From NCBI GenBank assembly GCA_036386515.1, contig DASVVO010000052.1, positions 62,001 to 126,000 on the forward strand: DNA of 64,000 bases, read 5' to 3'. How positions within the stretch are numbered: the stretch's first letter is position 1; every line of letters begins with the position of its first letter. The translations under genes and the position numbers were made by a program. The notes under the pieces were generated by a model, which had not been told where the DNA came from, did not search any database, and saw nothing but the letters and a program-made list of their open reading frames with translations. This document shows positions 55,051 through 62,785 of this stretch, one piece after another. The DNA is from JAIVJZ01 sp036386515. Its GTDB lineage: Bacteria; Acidobacteriota; Blastocatellia; Pyrinomonadales; Pyrinomonadaceae.

Positions 55051-56855
55051 AGCGCAACTTCCTGTTCGGCGAGCGAGGCGGCGACAGCGGCGTCTTCCGC
55101 CGGGGGCGCGTGCAGCCCCGTCTCCGTCGCAGGCGTGTTGAAGCGTTGGAGCGAGCGCGGGTCGAAAGACCACTCGTACAAATCGTCGTCGCCTTCGCAC
55201 GCCGCGTAACGCTCGCGTATCTGCTCGGGGTCGAAGGAGAGGCGGTCGAGTTCGATGCCTTCGACGAAGGTGCGATTGGTCAGCGCGCGCTCGTCGCCGA
55301 GCACCGACGCGCTCATGTGCGCCACGAAGAAGCGCGCCATCTCCCTGAGGTTCGAGAGTTGTTCGTCGAGGATGAGCCGGGCTTCTTCAACCGAGACGCC
55401 GACCCGGTAGAAAGTCTTCTCGGCCTCAAACAGCGCCGCCATCTCAGTGAAGTCGTTGTGGATCGTCTCGCGCGGCGCGGCGCGCGCGCTTTTCTTCCAC
55501 TGAAAGTAGGCGCTGATAAACGCTTGCAGGTTCCGGTTGATGGGGCCGAGCTGCGAGAAGCGACTGACGAAGGCGGCGAGAAACCGCCGGTCGGTAAACA
55601 GGTCGTTGATGAAGGGGAAGACGTAGAAGGAGAAGTAAATCGCCAGTTCCCACGAATACTTCATGGTGAAGGCTTCCTGGTCGCCGAGCACGTCGTAGCT
55701 GACGGCGTAGGTCGGGACGTAAGCCTCGTAGACCGCCTTCATGAGTTGCTCGTAGAGACGGCACTTGTCGGCCAGTTCATCGTCGTTTTCGGTCTGGACG
55801 GCATCGGTGATGAAGGTGTTGTAGAGCGCGATGAGATCGCCGCCGGGACTGTAGAGCGGGTCGGTGAAGCGGCCTGCTTCGCCGGCGATCGCCCAGCGCG
55901 CGGGACTGATGGTCTGCGCGCAGTCGTGCGCGAAATCCTTGAGTGCCGAGTGATGGAGCACGCGGCGGTAGGGCAAGTCGCGGGCGAAGAGCGGGAACTC
56001 CTCGCACACCCACTCGATGAGCTTCTCAATCGTCAGGACGCGCGCGCGCGGGAAGGTCTGGTTGTCATAGACGAGGCCGAGGCTGGTCTTGCCGTGGAGC
56101 GGGATCGTCCAGAACCAGAGACCCTCGGCGCAGAAGTGGTTCGTCGCCTGCCATGCCGGGGTGTGACCAAGCTCGGCGCGGTCGGGGCGGAGGCGAATCT
56201 GCTGCGGCGAGAGATTGGTGAGCTTCTCGATGTCCACCAGCCCCTCGACCCAGAAGAAATGCGTGCCGTGGCGAATCTTGCCCTCGCGCGTCATCCCCAG
56301 TTTGCGGGCGAGAAACTTTCCGCGCCCCGACGTGTCCACGACCCAGCGCGCGCTGCCGCGCACCTCGCCGCCGTCGCCGCCCTTAAAGCTGAACGAGTGA
56401 CGGCCGCCGTCTTCCGAGAGCGTCACGTCGAGGTCGGTCATTGGCGCGTGGAACGTGAAGTTCGGGTTCTCAAGGTTGACGCGCAGCATCTCGCCCTCAA
56501 ACTTGTTGCGGTCGAGCTGATAGGTGTTGATGTTCGAGAGCTTGCGGATGTACGACTGGCTGTAGTGCTCGTAGCAGTCGTTCGGACGACCCTCGGTTTT
56601 CCAGTAGAAGCGGAGGTTGTATTTCAGGAAGTGCTCTTGCATGAGGTGCTCTTCGAAGTCGAGCACCCTCGCGTAGTAGTAGGCCGAGAGTTGCACGGTC
56701 GCCTCGCCGACCTTCTGCTTCGGCGGCGGGAACTCGCTCCGCCTGTCAACGAGCAGAATCTTCTGATCCGTGTTCAGCAGGAGTTGCCGCGCCAGCGACA
56801 GGCCGGCCAAGCCCGCGCCGATAATCAACACATCGTATCGCCCCTCAGTTTGCAT
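55047..56855 (-). CDS. Flavin-dependent halogenase-type oxidoreductase
   Basis: A 602-residue flavoprotein. FAD loop DVLIIGAGLAGLSLARQLLL at 8-27, the halogenase-type KVGEATVQLS block at 48-57, a lysine in FLKYNLRFYW that aligns by eye with the catalytic-lysine region of tryptophan halogenases, and the halogenase signature W-x-W-x-I-P as LWFWTIPL near 245. The C-terminal 150 residues extend beyond the typical domain. Halogenation with FADH2, chloride and O2 is possible, but related proteins act as hydroxylases. Coupled to the carotenoid oxygenase. Confidence 0.82.
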   Translation of the reverse strand: MQTEGRYDVLIIGAGLAGLSLARQLLLNTDQKILLVDRRSEFPPPKQKVGEATVQLSAYYYARVLDFEEHLMQEHFLKYNLRFYWKTEGRPNDCYEHYSQSYIRKLSNINTYQLDRNKFEGEMLRVNLENPNFTFHAPMTDLDVTLSEDGGRHSFSFKGGDGGEVRGSARWVVDTSGRGKFLARKLGMTREGKIRHGTHFFWVEGLVDIEKLTNLSPQQIRLRPDRAELGHTPAWQATNHFCAEGLWFWTIPLHGKTSLGLVYDNQTFPRARVLTIEKLIEWVCEEFPLFARDLPYRRVLHHSALKDFAHDCAQTISPARWAIAGEAGRFTDPLYSPGGDLIALYNTFITDAVQTENDDELADKCRLYEQLMKAVYEAYVPTYAVSYDVLGDQEAFTMKYSWELAIYFSFYVFPFINDLFTDRRFLAAFVSRFSQLGPINRNLQAFISAYFQWKKSARAAPRETIHNDFTEMAALFEAEKTFYRVGVSVEEARLILDEQLSNLREMARFFVAHMSASVLGDERALTNRTFVEGIELDRLSFDPEQIRERYAACEGDDDLYEWSFDPRSLQRFNTPATETGLHAPPAEDAAVAASLAEQEVAL

Positions 56856-56891
56856 GCGTCTCTGTCTCCTCGGTGATCGTCTGCCGCCCTC

Positions 56892-58193
56892 TTATTGTTC
56901 GTATTCGTACCGGTCGTCGGCATGCTTCTCCGACGCGCGCCCTCTGTCCGTCTCGCTCACCCTCCACTTGGGCGTCGCCCTGGGATTCGGCGACGGGGTA
57001 TCGGGGAAGATGCAATGGCTTTTCTCGCAATCGTGATCGAGCGCATCGCGGTAGCCGCGTTCGATGAGGCTGGTGACGGCCTCCAGCCCGAAGTCCAGCA
57101 TCCCGAGCATGCCGCCCAAATCTTCGTGCGGGTGATAGCGGTGAATCGTCAGTTTCTCGTAGTGCCGTCCTTTGCGCATGCGCTTCTCGATGGCCGCGGC
57201 CACGCGGGTGAAGGACGCGATCTCTTTGCCCGATAGCTCGTCGGCTCCCTCGCGCGACGCCCGTTCGAGGGTGTGCAGCCCCTGGTTGATCCAGGCGGCG
57301 GTGTCGATGTCTTCGTTGATCTTGGTGGCGAGCATGATGGTGTAGACGCGGTCGAAAGTGTCGATGGTGCTCATCAACCGGTGCAGCGGGATGTTGGCGA
57401 CATCCGGGTCGAGGTAGATGACGTGCAGCGTGGTGGCGCCGGCCGTGATCGCGCAACTGAGCGGCGTGTTCATCACCGCCCCGCCGTCCACGAAAGGCAC
57501 GCCGTTGATCTCAACGGACGGGAAGATGCCGGGGATCGCCGCCGAGGCCATAATCATCCGGTGACCCCACTGCCCCGCGATGTCGTTATTCGTAAAGACC
57601 TGAACGGCGCCCGTCTGCCAGTTCGTCGCCACGATCCGCAACTCTTTCTCCGAGTCGCAGATGGCCTCCAGCGGGATCACCCTCTCCAGCAGATCGCTCA
57701 AAGGCTCGACGGAGATGAACGCGCTGAAGTCTACGAATTGCAGCGCGCGGCCGGAGAGCGGGCCTTCGGTGAGCAGGAAGTTGACGCTGCGCTGGAACAG
57801 GCTCCGCGAATAGAAAGCGAGATCGTTGCTGAAATCGGCGAAGGGAGTGGCCGCGTTCGTGAGGCACTGCGGGTCGAGGTATCGCAGCGGGTTGCCGCGA
57901 ATGCGAAAGACGCCGTTGCCGCACCCCTGGCCGTTGTCGGACATGTTGTTGACCCAGAGGCTTTCCAACCGTTCGACCGTCGGCGCGCAATGCGTGCCCG
58001 GCTCCGTCGTCATCACCGCGGCGTTGAACGCCCCCACGGAGGTGCCGGTGAAGATGCCGGGGTTGATGGGCACGTAGTCGCTGCCCGGCGACTCGCCGCT
58101 GAACAGAGCCTTCATTACGCCGACCTCGTAAGCTCCGTATGCGCCGCCGCCGGACAGGATCATGGCCGTCTTTTTTTCCAGTTCCGAACTCAT
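56892..58193 (-). CDS. Patatin-like phospholipase
   Basis: A 433-residue patatin-family hydrolase with oxyanion loop LSGGGAYGAYEVG at 13-25, nucleophile elbow GTSVGAFNA near 50 with the catalytic Ser, and the catalytic Asp in VDGGAVMN near 237. It cleaves acyl chains from membrane lipids or lipid-like esters with a Ser-Asp dyad. The C-terminal tail is charged. It overlaps the upstream gene by 4 nt and lies 36 bp before the halogenase-type gene. Confidence 0.9.
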   Translation of the reverse strand: MSSELEKKTAMILSGGGAYGAYEVGVMKALFSGESPGSDYVPINPGIFTGTSVGAFNAAVMTTEPGTHCAPTVERLESLWVNNMSDNGQGCGNGVFRIRGNPLRYLDPQCLTNAATPFADFSNDLAFYSRSLFQRSVNFLLTEGPLSGRALQFVDFSAFISVEPLSDLLERVIPLEAICDSEKELRIVATNWQTGAVQVFTNNDIAGQWGHRMIMASAAIPGIFPSVEINGVPFVDGGAVMNTPLSCAITAGATTLHVIYLDPDVANIPLHRLMSTIDTFDRVYTIMLATKINEDIDTAAWINQGLHTLERASREGADELSGKEIASFTRVAAAIEKRMRKGRHYEKLTIHRYHPHEDLGGMLGMLDFGLEAVTSLIERGYRDALDHDCEKSHCIFPDTPSPNPRATPKWRVSETDRGRASEKHADDRYEYEQ

Positions 58194-59455
58194 TTATTTC
58201 GTCCCGTGATGACCGACTCGGGCAACCCGGCCGTGTCGAGCCAGTCGGGGATGCGACGCCACGTCAGCAACGCGCCGACGAGCATCTGGTAGTGCTGCAT
58301 GAAGTGCTGCACGAGAAAGTTCTTCTCCAACTGCTCGCGCGAGATGCACAGCGAATCGGCGGCCTGCCCGCCCGTCAGTTGATTCGCCAGCGAGACGTAT
58401 GCGCTGACGGGGTCGAAGCTAGCGAGCCGCAGGGGTTGGCGTTCGAGCGCGCGCCTGACCGGCGCGAAGAAGCGCGAGGTCAGGCCGAGGGACATGAGGT
58501 CGGCCACCCGGAAGCCCCAATCGACCGGGTCAATCGTCAGGTTCACGATGCGGTCGGGGCGATTGACGACGAAGACCAGGCGCGCGCGCACATCGCCGCT
58601 CTCCAGCACGTGGAAATGGATCAGTTCGATGGCGGCATCGAACTCGCCGGGGCCGTAAGCGAGCATGCCTTCCGAGACGTTCCTGATGAAGGCATAGCCG
58701 AAGCCGTATCGGCCGAGCACGCCCGGCTCGGGGTCGTCCTCGTCGAGCACGAACTCCGGGCTGACGACGAGATAGCTCTCCTCTTGCAGCGGGACGACCA
58801 GCCTCGCCTGAGCGGAGCCGGGCAGCCTGAAGCTCATGTTGAAGTTGAAGATGCGCACCTTGAGGACGATCCACTCGTACCTCTCGGCGATCTCGCGCAG
58901 GTCAACGATGGCGAACTCGTCGCGCCGGTGAAACTTGCCGATCAGGCCGGAGCCGCGCAGCTTGTAGTAGTGCTGCGAAAAACCGAAGCCGCTATCGCCC
59001 GGCTCGCGCCGCGGGCACCAACTGAGGCCGCTGCGGTAGTGCGAGTTCTCAGCCCGGTGCGAGTCGGTCATGGCCTCGGGCTGGCGATAGTCGCTGACCC
59101 GCATGAAGTAGCGCAGGACGAACTCGCGCATCTCATCGCGCATGAGTCGGCTCGCCGCCCGCTTCGGACGGTCGAAGAGCGAATCATCAACCGTGCCCAT
59201 GACGGGCATCGTGTATCCGTCCACGTCGGCGCGGTCATAGAAGCCGAAGCTCTCGTCGGACTGGTTGAAGTCGCGCACGACCTCGAAGCGATCCGCGAAA
59301 TCTCCGGCGGCGTCGGCCGCTTCGAACCAACGCTTGAGCGCGAGGCCGTCGGCGAGCGCCGACTCGACGCCGGAGAGGATGTCGTAGTCCTCTTCGCGCA
59401 AGATGGCGCTCCCTTCGCGGTCGAGGTTGTCGGAGATGGTACGCTCGTCAGGCAA
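58190..59455 (-). CDS. Unknown protein of the oxygenase/halogenase operon
   Basis: A 421-residue protein with no family I recognise and no membrane segments or signal peptide. It is rich in aromatic residues (HYYKLRGSGLIGKFHRRDEF, WIVLKVRIFNFNMSFRL) and acidic residues, with alternating hydrophobic strands between about 170 and 330. The C-terminal 60 residues (FLVQHFMQHYQMLVGALL) look like an amphipathic helix that could touch membrane. It overlaps the patatin gene by 4 nt, so it is probably made with it. Confidence 0.75.
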   Translation of the reverse strand: MPDERTISDNLDREGSAILREEDYDILSGVESALADGLALKRWFEAADAAGDFADRFEVVRDFNQSDESFGFYDRADVDGYTMPVMGTVDDSLFDRPKRAASRLMRDEMREFVLRYFMRVSDYRQPEAMTDSHRAENSHYRSGLSWCPRREPGDSGFGFSQHYYKLRGSGLIGKFHRRDEFAIVDLREIAERYEWIVLKVRIFNFNMSFRLPGSAQARLVVPLQEESYLVVSPEFVLDEDDPEPGVLGRYGFGYAFIRNVSEGMLAYGPGEFDAAIELIHFHVLESGDVRARLVFVVNRPDRIVNLTIDPVDWGFRVADLMSLGLTSRFFAPVRRALERQPLRLASFDPVSAYVSLANQLTGGQAADSLCISREQLEKNFLVQHFMQHYQMLVGALLTWRRIPDWLDTAGLPESVITGRNK

Positions 59456-59566
59456 GGCGATCCTTTCGGCCTAAAGATTTCGTGAGACGCGCGGGCGCGG
59501 CGCAGGTCGGTGACACGGCGGCGGACGATGACTCCGCCGCTCCGTCGCAACCGGCATCAGCCCGCC

Positions 59567-60472
59567 TCACTTATCGTCGCACTCGTGAATCTCGTCCCTG
59601 ATCTGTTCAAGGACACGAATCTGCTGTTCTTCATACTTGAACTTCTCGCGCGGGTACCTGTCCATCACCTCGTAGTACACCCGCAAGTATTTCTTGTCGC
59701 TGTCCCTGAGTCCCAACAGCAACCCGTCGCGCACGTGCCCCCCGCCCGGATACCCCTTCTCCGCCCACTTGTGCGGCACCCGCATCTCTCCACGCCCCAG
59801 GACTTGAATGAACTCGGCCACCTTCCATGCGGTGAAGGCCGCCCCGTCCATGTTCTCCGAGACTAAATCTTCCTGTTCGGGGAAGGCGTGCTCGTATTCC
59901 CGTTTCACGAAGAGCACTTTGTATCTCACCAGCTTCAGCATGTCGTCCCGTAAATCCCTGTCCATCTCCGCCTCCTTTACCTGCTCTCCCGATTTATTTT
60001 CCGACGCCCGCCCGGCATCGCCTCCGGGCGTGGCCGGGGTCGTGGCAACCCCCGCCTCCGTCGGCTGACCGCTCGGCACGTTTGCCCACTGGCCGGAAGC
60101 CTCCGCGACTCCGCCCGCCCTCGCCTCGTTCGTGACATCGCCCCGTCGCCCCGTCGCCCCGTCGCGCGGCCGTGCGACACTGTCGGTCATCACGTCGAGG
60201 CCGTCGTCCGTGATGCTCTGAACCCCTTGCAGCGTTTGGACGAATAGCTCCATGCCATAGACGAAGACCGTCAGCGGCAGCATGAACATCTGACCGAAGA
60301 GGCGCGCCAGGTTCATCGAAGACTGATCGTTATCGTCGCGCCCCGTCTCTCTCCCCGGCCGCCTGTTCATCGAACCCTCTCCCGTCTCCACGGAGCGCAT
60401 GTTCCCCTGTTGCGCGAACCCCTCGCGGCTCCGGCTTCTGCGTCGCATCTCGGTTCGCCTCTCTCCGGTCAT
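59567..60472 (-). CDS. Unknown protein with one central hydrophobic helix
   Basis: A 301-residue protein, unrecognised. It has an Arg/Ser/Gly-rich N-terminus (possible later start at the ATG encoding MNRRPGRETG), a hydrophobic helix at about 54-80 (NLARLFGQMFMLPLTVFVYGMELFV has this character), a low-complexity Gly/Ala/Pro linker, and a well-ordered C-terminal domain of about 125 residues (LKLVRYKVLFVKREYEHAF, WKVAEFIQVLGRGEM). It overlaps the pseudokinase gene by 4 nt. A membrane-tethered adaptor is a guess. Confidence 0.68.
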   Translation of the reverse strand: MTGERRTEMRRRSRSREGFAQQGNMRSVETGEGSMNRRPGRETGRDDNDQSSMNLARLFGQMFMLPLTVFVYGMELFVQTLQGVQSITDDGLDVMTDSVARPRDGATGRRGDVTNEARAGGVAEASGQWANVPSGQPTEAGVATTPATPGGDAGRASENKSGEQVKEAEMDRDLRDDMLKLVRYKVLFVKREYEHAFPEQEDLVSENMDGAAFTAWKVAEFIQVLGRGEMRVPHKWAEKGYPGGGHVRDGLLLGLRDSDKKYLRVYYEVMDRYPREKFKYEEQQIRVLEQIRDEIHECDDK

Positions 60473-62142
60473 CGCGCGCGCCCCGCAGCCCTGAGCAGGA
60501 ATGCCCCGCAGGCGATAAAGACGAAGGCGTTGATCCGGTTCGCCCAGACCTCCGCGAACAGCGCGGCCGTGATGCGCGGCAGCGCGAGGGCGGCGGCGGC
60601 CAGAACGAGCAGCAGCGCGGTCGTGACGGCCGTAGAGTTTTTCTGCCGCTGGTGCGTGGCGGATTCCGGCACGTGCAATCTCACGCGCGCGTTCCCTTCG
60701 GAGGCGAGCGTCAACATCTGGTCGAATCTTTGCGGCATCCCCATCATCAGGGCGGCGTACTTATCCATCTGGTTGCCGAACTGCCGGAGGCTCATCATCT
60801 CGCGCACCTGCTCCAGGCTCGCCAGCAGGCGCGTGTCTTGCAGCCCTTCCCGCAAAGGGTCTCGCTCGGGGAAGAGTCGCTGCGCCGACTGCGTGACGGT
60901 GAAGAGTCCTCTGTAAAAAGAGGGCAGGTGCGGCAGCGGCACGTAGCCGCACTCGCCGCCCGCTCGCCAATGCACGACGAGGTGTTCGACGAGGTGATTG
61001 ATGTCGTCGTCGCGATGCCATTCGCTATCGCGGAAGGGGACGACCTGGCGGAAGCGGTGCCGCAACTCCTCGTCGTTCGTCGTACCCTCGCTTCGCACTT
61101 CCCTGAGCAGGCAGGAGCACGCGATGTCGGGGTTCTCCGAGGCGGTCGCGCTCAGGTAGTTCTGGAGATTCGACTGCGACTCCGTAGGCAGGCTGGCGAA
61201 GAGTCCGCCCGTGAAGGCGATGCGCCTCTCGGAGAGGATGAAGACGTTTTCGGGAGACGGGTCAACCGGGAAGACGTGGCCGAGCAACGCCTGTCGCAGC
61301 CAGACCGAACAGATGAGGCGCGCGAGGCTCGTCCGGTCGAAACCGGCCGGGAGACCGCCGCGCCCACGCGCTCCCGCCGCTCCGGTGAAGCCTCCGGTCT
61401 TGTCCAGCCGGATGCCGATCATTTCCTCGACCGTCAACACCCCCGGCGCGCACATCCCGCGATACACTTCCGGCACGCGCAGCATCTCAAACTCTTCCGC
61501 GTCGCGCGCCAGCGTCTCGAAAGCCTTCGCCTCGTGGGTGAAGTCCAACTGCTGACCGAGCGCGACGGTGAAGTCGGCCAACGCGCCGCGGAAGGAGCCG
61601 CCGCCGCCGGGAGCCATGACGGCCAGCGCGCCTTCGAGCAGGGGCAGCAACTCAACGTCGAGCAGGAACGCCCGCTCCGTCTCCGGGCGAATGATCCTGA
61701 CCTCGACGGGCGCGCCGTTCGGCAGGCTCGCGCGGTGCGCCTGGTAGAGCAGGCGCGACTCGAAAGGCCGCTCCTCAAAGACCGGGAAAGCCTCTCCGGG
61801 CGGCGACCCGAGTTCGCGCCTGAACACTTCGCGCGCGATGGCGGGCGCGGCGGGCGGCGCGCGGTCGGGGATGGCGGCGAGTTCGAGACAGTCGGAGGCG
61901 GGGAGCAGATCGACGCGCGTCGCCAGGTAGCGACCGAAAGCGGAGAAGACGGGGCCGAGACCTTCGAGGGCGAGGCGGAGTTTGCGGCCTTGAGATTCTT
62001 CGATGCCCACCACGCGCGCGACGCGGTGCGGCGCGCGCGCCAGCCCGCAGGCCGCGATCCGCGCCGACACTTCCTCGCGCCGCTTCTTCAGCGTCGAGCG
62101 GGTCGTCTTTGAAAATCCTTCCACTGCCATCGGCAAACTCAT
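60469..62142 (-). CDS. UbiB/ABC1-like pseudokinase with C-terminal membrane helices
   Basis: A 557-residue protein resembling the UbiB/AarF/ABC1 atypical kinases: GPVFSAFGRYLATRVDLLP at 63-81 corresponds to the K-x-G-Q region, DFTHEAKAFE near 200 and DPSPEN at 294-299 to the catalytic-loop D-P-H-P-G-N. But the ATP-binding Lys is Arg149 (VRIIRPE), the K-x-G-Q lysine is missing and the D-F-G is TGG at 311-313. Phosphotransfer is unlikely. Two hydrophobic helices at about 500-550 anchor it, as in UbiB. UbiB relatives extract or organise isoprenoid lipids in membranes. Confidence 0.8.
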   Translation of the reverse strand: MSLPMAVEGFSKTTRSTLKKRREEVSARIAACGLARAPHRVARVVGIEESQGRKLRLALEGLGPVFSAFGRYLATRVDLLPASDCLELAAIPDRAPPAAPAIAREVFRRELGSPPGEAFPVFEERPFESRLLYQAHRASLPNGAPVEVRIIRPETERAFLLDVELLPLLEGALAVMAPGGGGSFRGALADFTVALGQQLDFTHEAKAFETLARDAEEFEMLRVPEVYRGMCAPGVLTVEEMIGIRLDKTGGFTGAAGARGRGGLPAGFDRTSLARLICSVWLRQALLGHVFPVDPSPENVFILSERRIAFTGGLFASLPTESQSNLQNYLSATASENPDIACSCLLREVRSEGTTNDEELRHRFRQVVPFRDSEWHRDDDINHLVEHLVVHWRAGGECGYVPLPHLPSFYRGLFTVTQSAQRLFPERDPLREGLQDTRLLASLEQVREMMSLRQFGNQMDKYAALMMGMPQRFDQMLTLASEGNARVRLHVPESATHQRQKNSTAVTTALLLVLAAAALALPRITAALFAEVWANRINAFVFIACGAFLLRAAGRAR

Positions 62143-62212
62143 CCCTCCAGCGGCTTCCGCTTGCGCCGCTGCCCCCTGCGCCGGGCGTCGCGCGCGCGCG
62201 CCGCTCTAACGC

Positions 62213-62719
62213 TTAAGACCCTTGTTCGATCATCTTTAAGTCCGCTTCGAGCGATTCTTTACTGGCGTGGCCGCGGTAAATCTTGACGATGCGGTGCGAG
62301 CGGTCGAGCACCAGGGTGTAGGGGATGCCCACGCCGTTGAACTGCTGGAAAGTGTCCTGGTCGCCGACGAGCACCGGGTAGTTGATGCCCTGGCTCTCGG
62401 CGAAAGGCTTGATGGTTTCGAGTCCGGTCTCGTCGAGCGCGATCCCGACGACCTTCGCCTTCGTGTTCGCCGCCACCTGCTTCAACTCCGGAATTTCCGC
62501 CTTGCACTGCGTACACCACGATGCCCAGAAGTTCAGCACCACGGCCTCGCCCTTCAGCGAATCCTTGTCTATCGTCTGACCGTTCAGCGACTCAAGGGAG
62601 AAATCGGGGATCGTGTTGCCGACGACAACGTCTTCCGGCTTGACGGCCGACGCGCTCGCGCAGCCCGAGAGGCCGACGGCCGAGAGACCCATGACGGCGA
62701 TTATCAACAGCGTTCTCAT
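62213..62719 (-). CDS. TlpA/ResA-like thioredoxin lipoprotein
   Basis: A 168-residue lipoprotein with signal peptide and lipobox LSGC near residue 20. The thioredoxin fold has LNFWASWCTQCKAEIPEL with the redox pair WCTQC (usual WCxxC), the TlpA insert and GIPYTLVLD with cis-Pro. It reduces disulfides outside the cytoplasm, for example in cytochrome c maturation or in partner enzymes. The start is set at the ATG at 62719, because a GAGGAG ribosome-binding site lies just upstream, inside the longer alternative frame. Confidence 0.9.
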   Translation of the reverse strand: MRTLLIIAVMGLSAVGLSGCASASAVKPEDVVVGNTIPDFSLESLNGQTIDKDSLKGEAVVLNFWASWCTQCKAEIPELKQVAANTKAKVVGIALDETGLETIKPFAESQGINYPVLVGDQDTFQQFNGVGIPYTLVLDRSHRIVKIYRGHASKESLEADLKMIEQGS

Positions 62720-62785
62720 CTGGTTGCTCCTCATACTTTTCATTCCTTCCGCCGCCCGGCCGCGGCCTCCATCTCCGGCGCGCGT

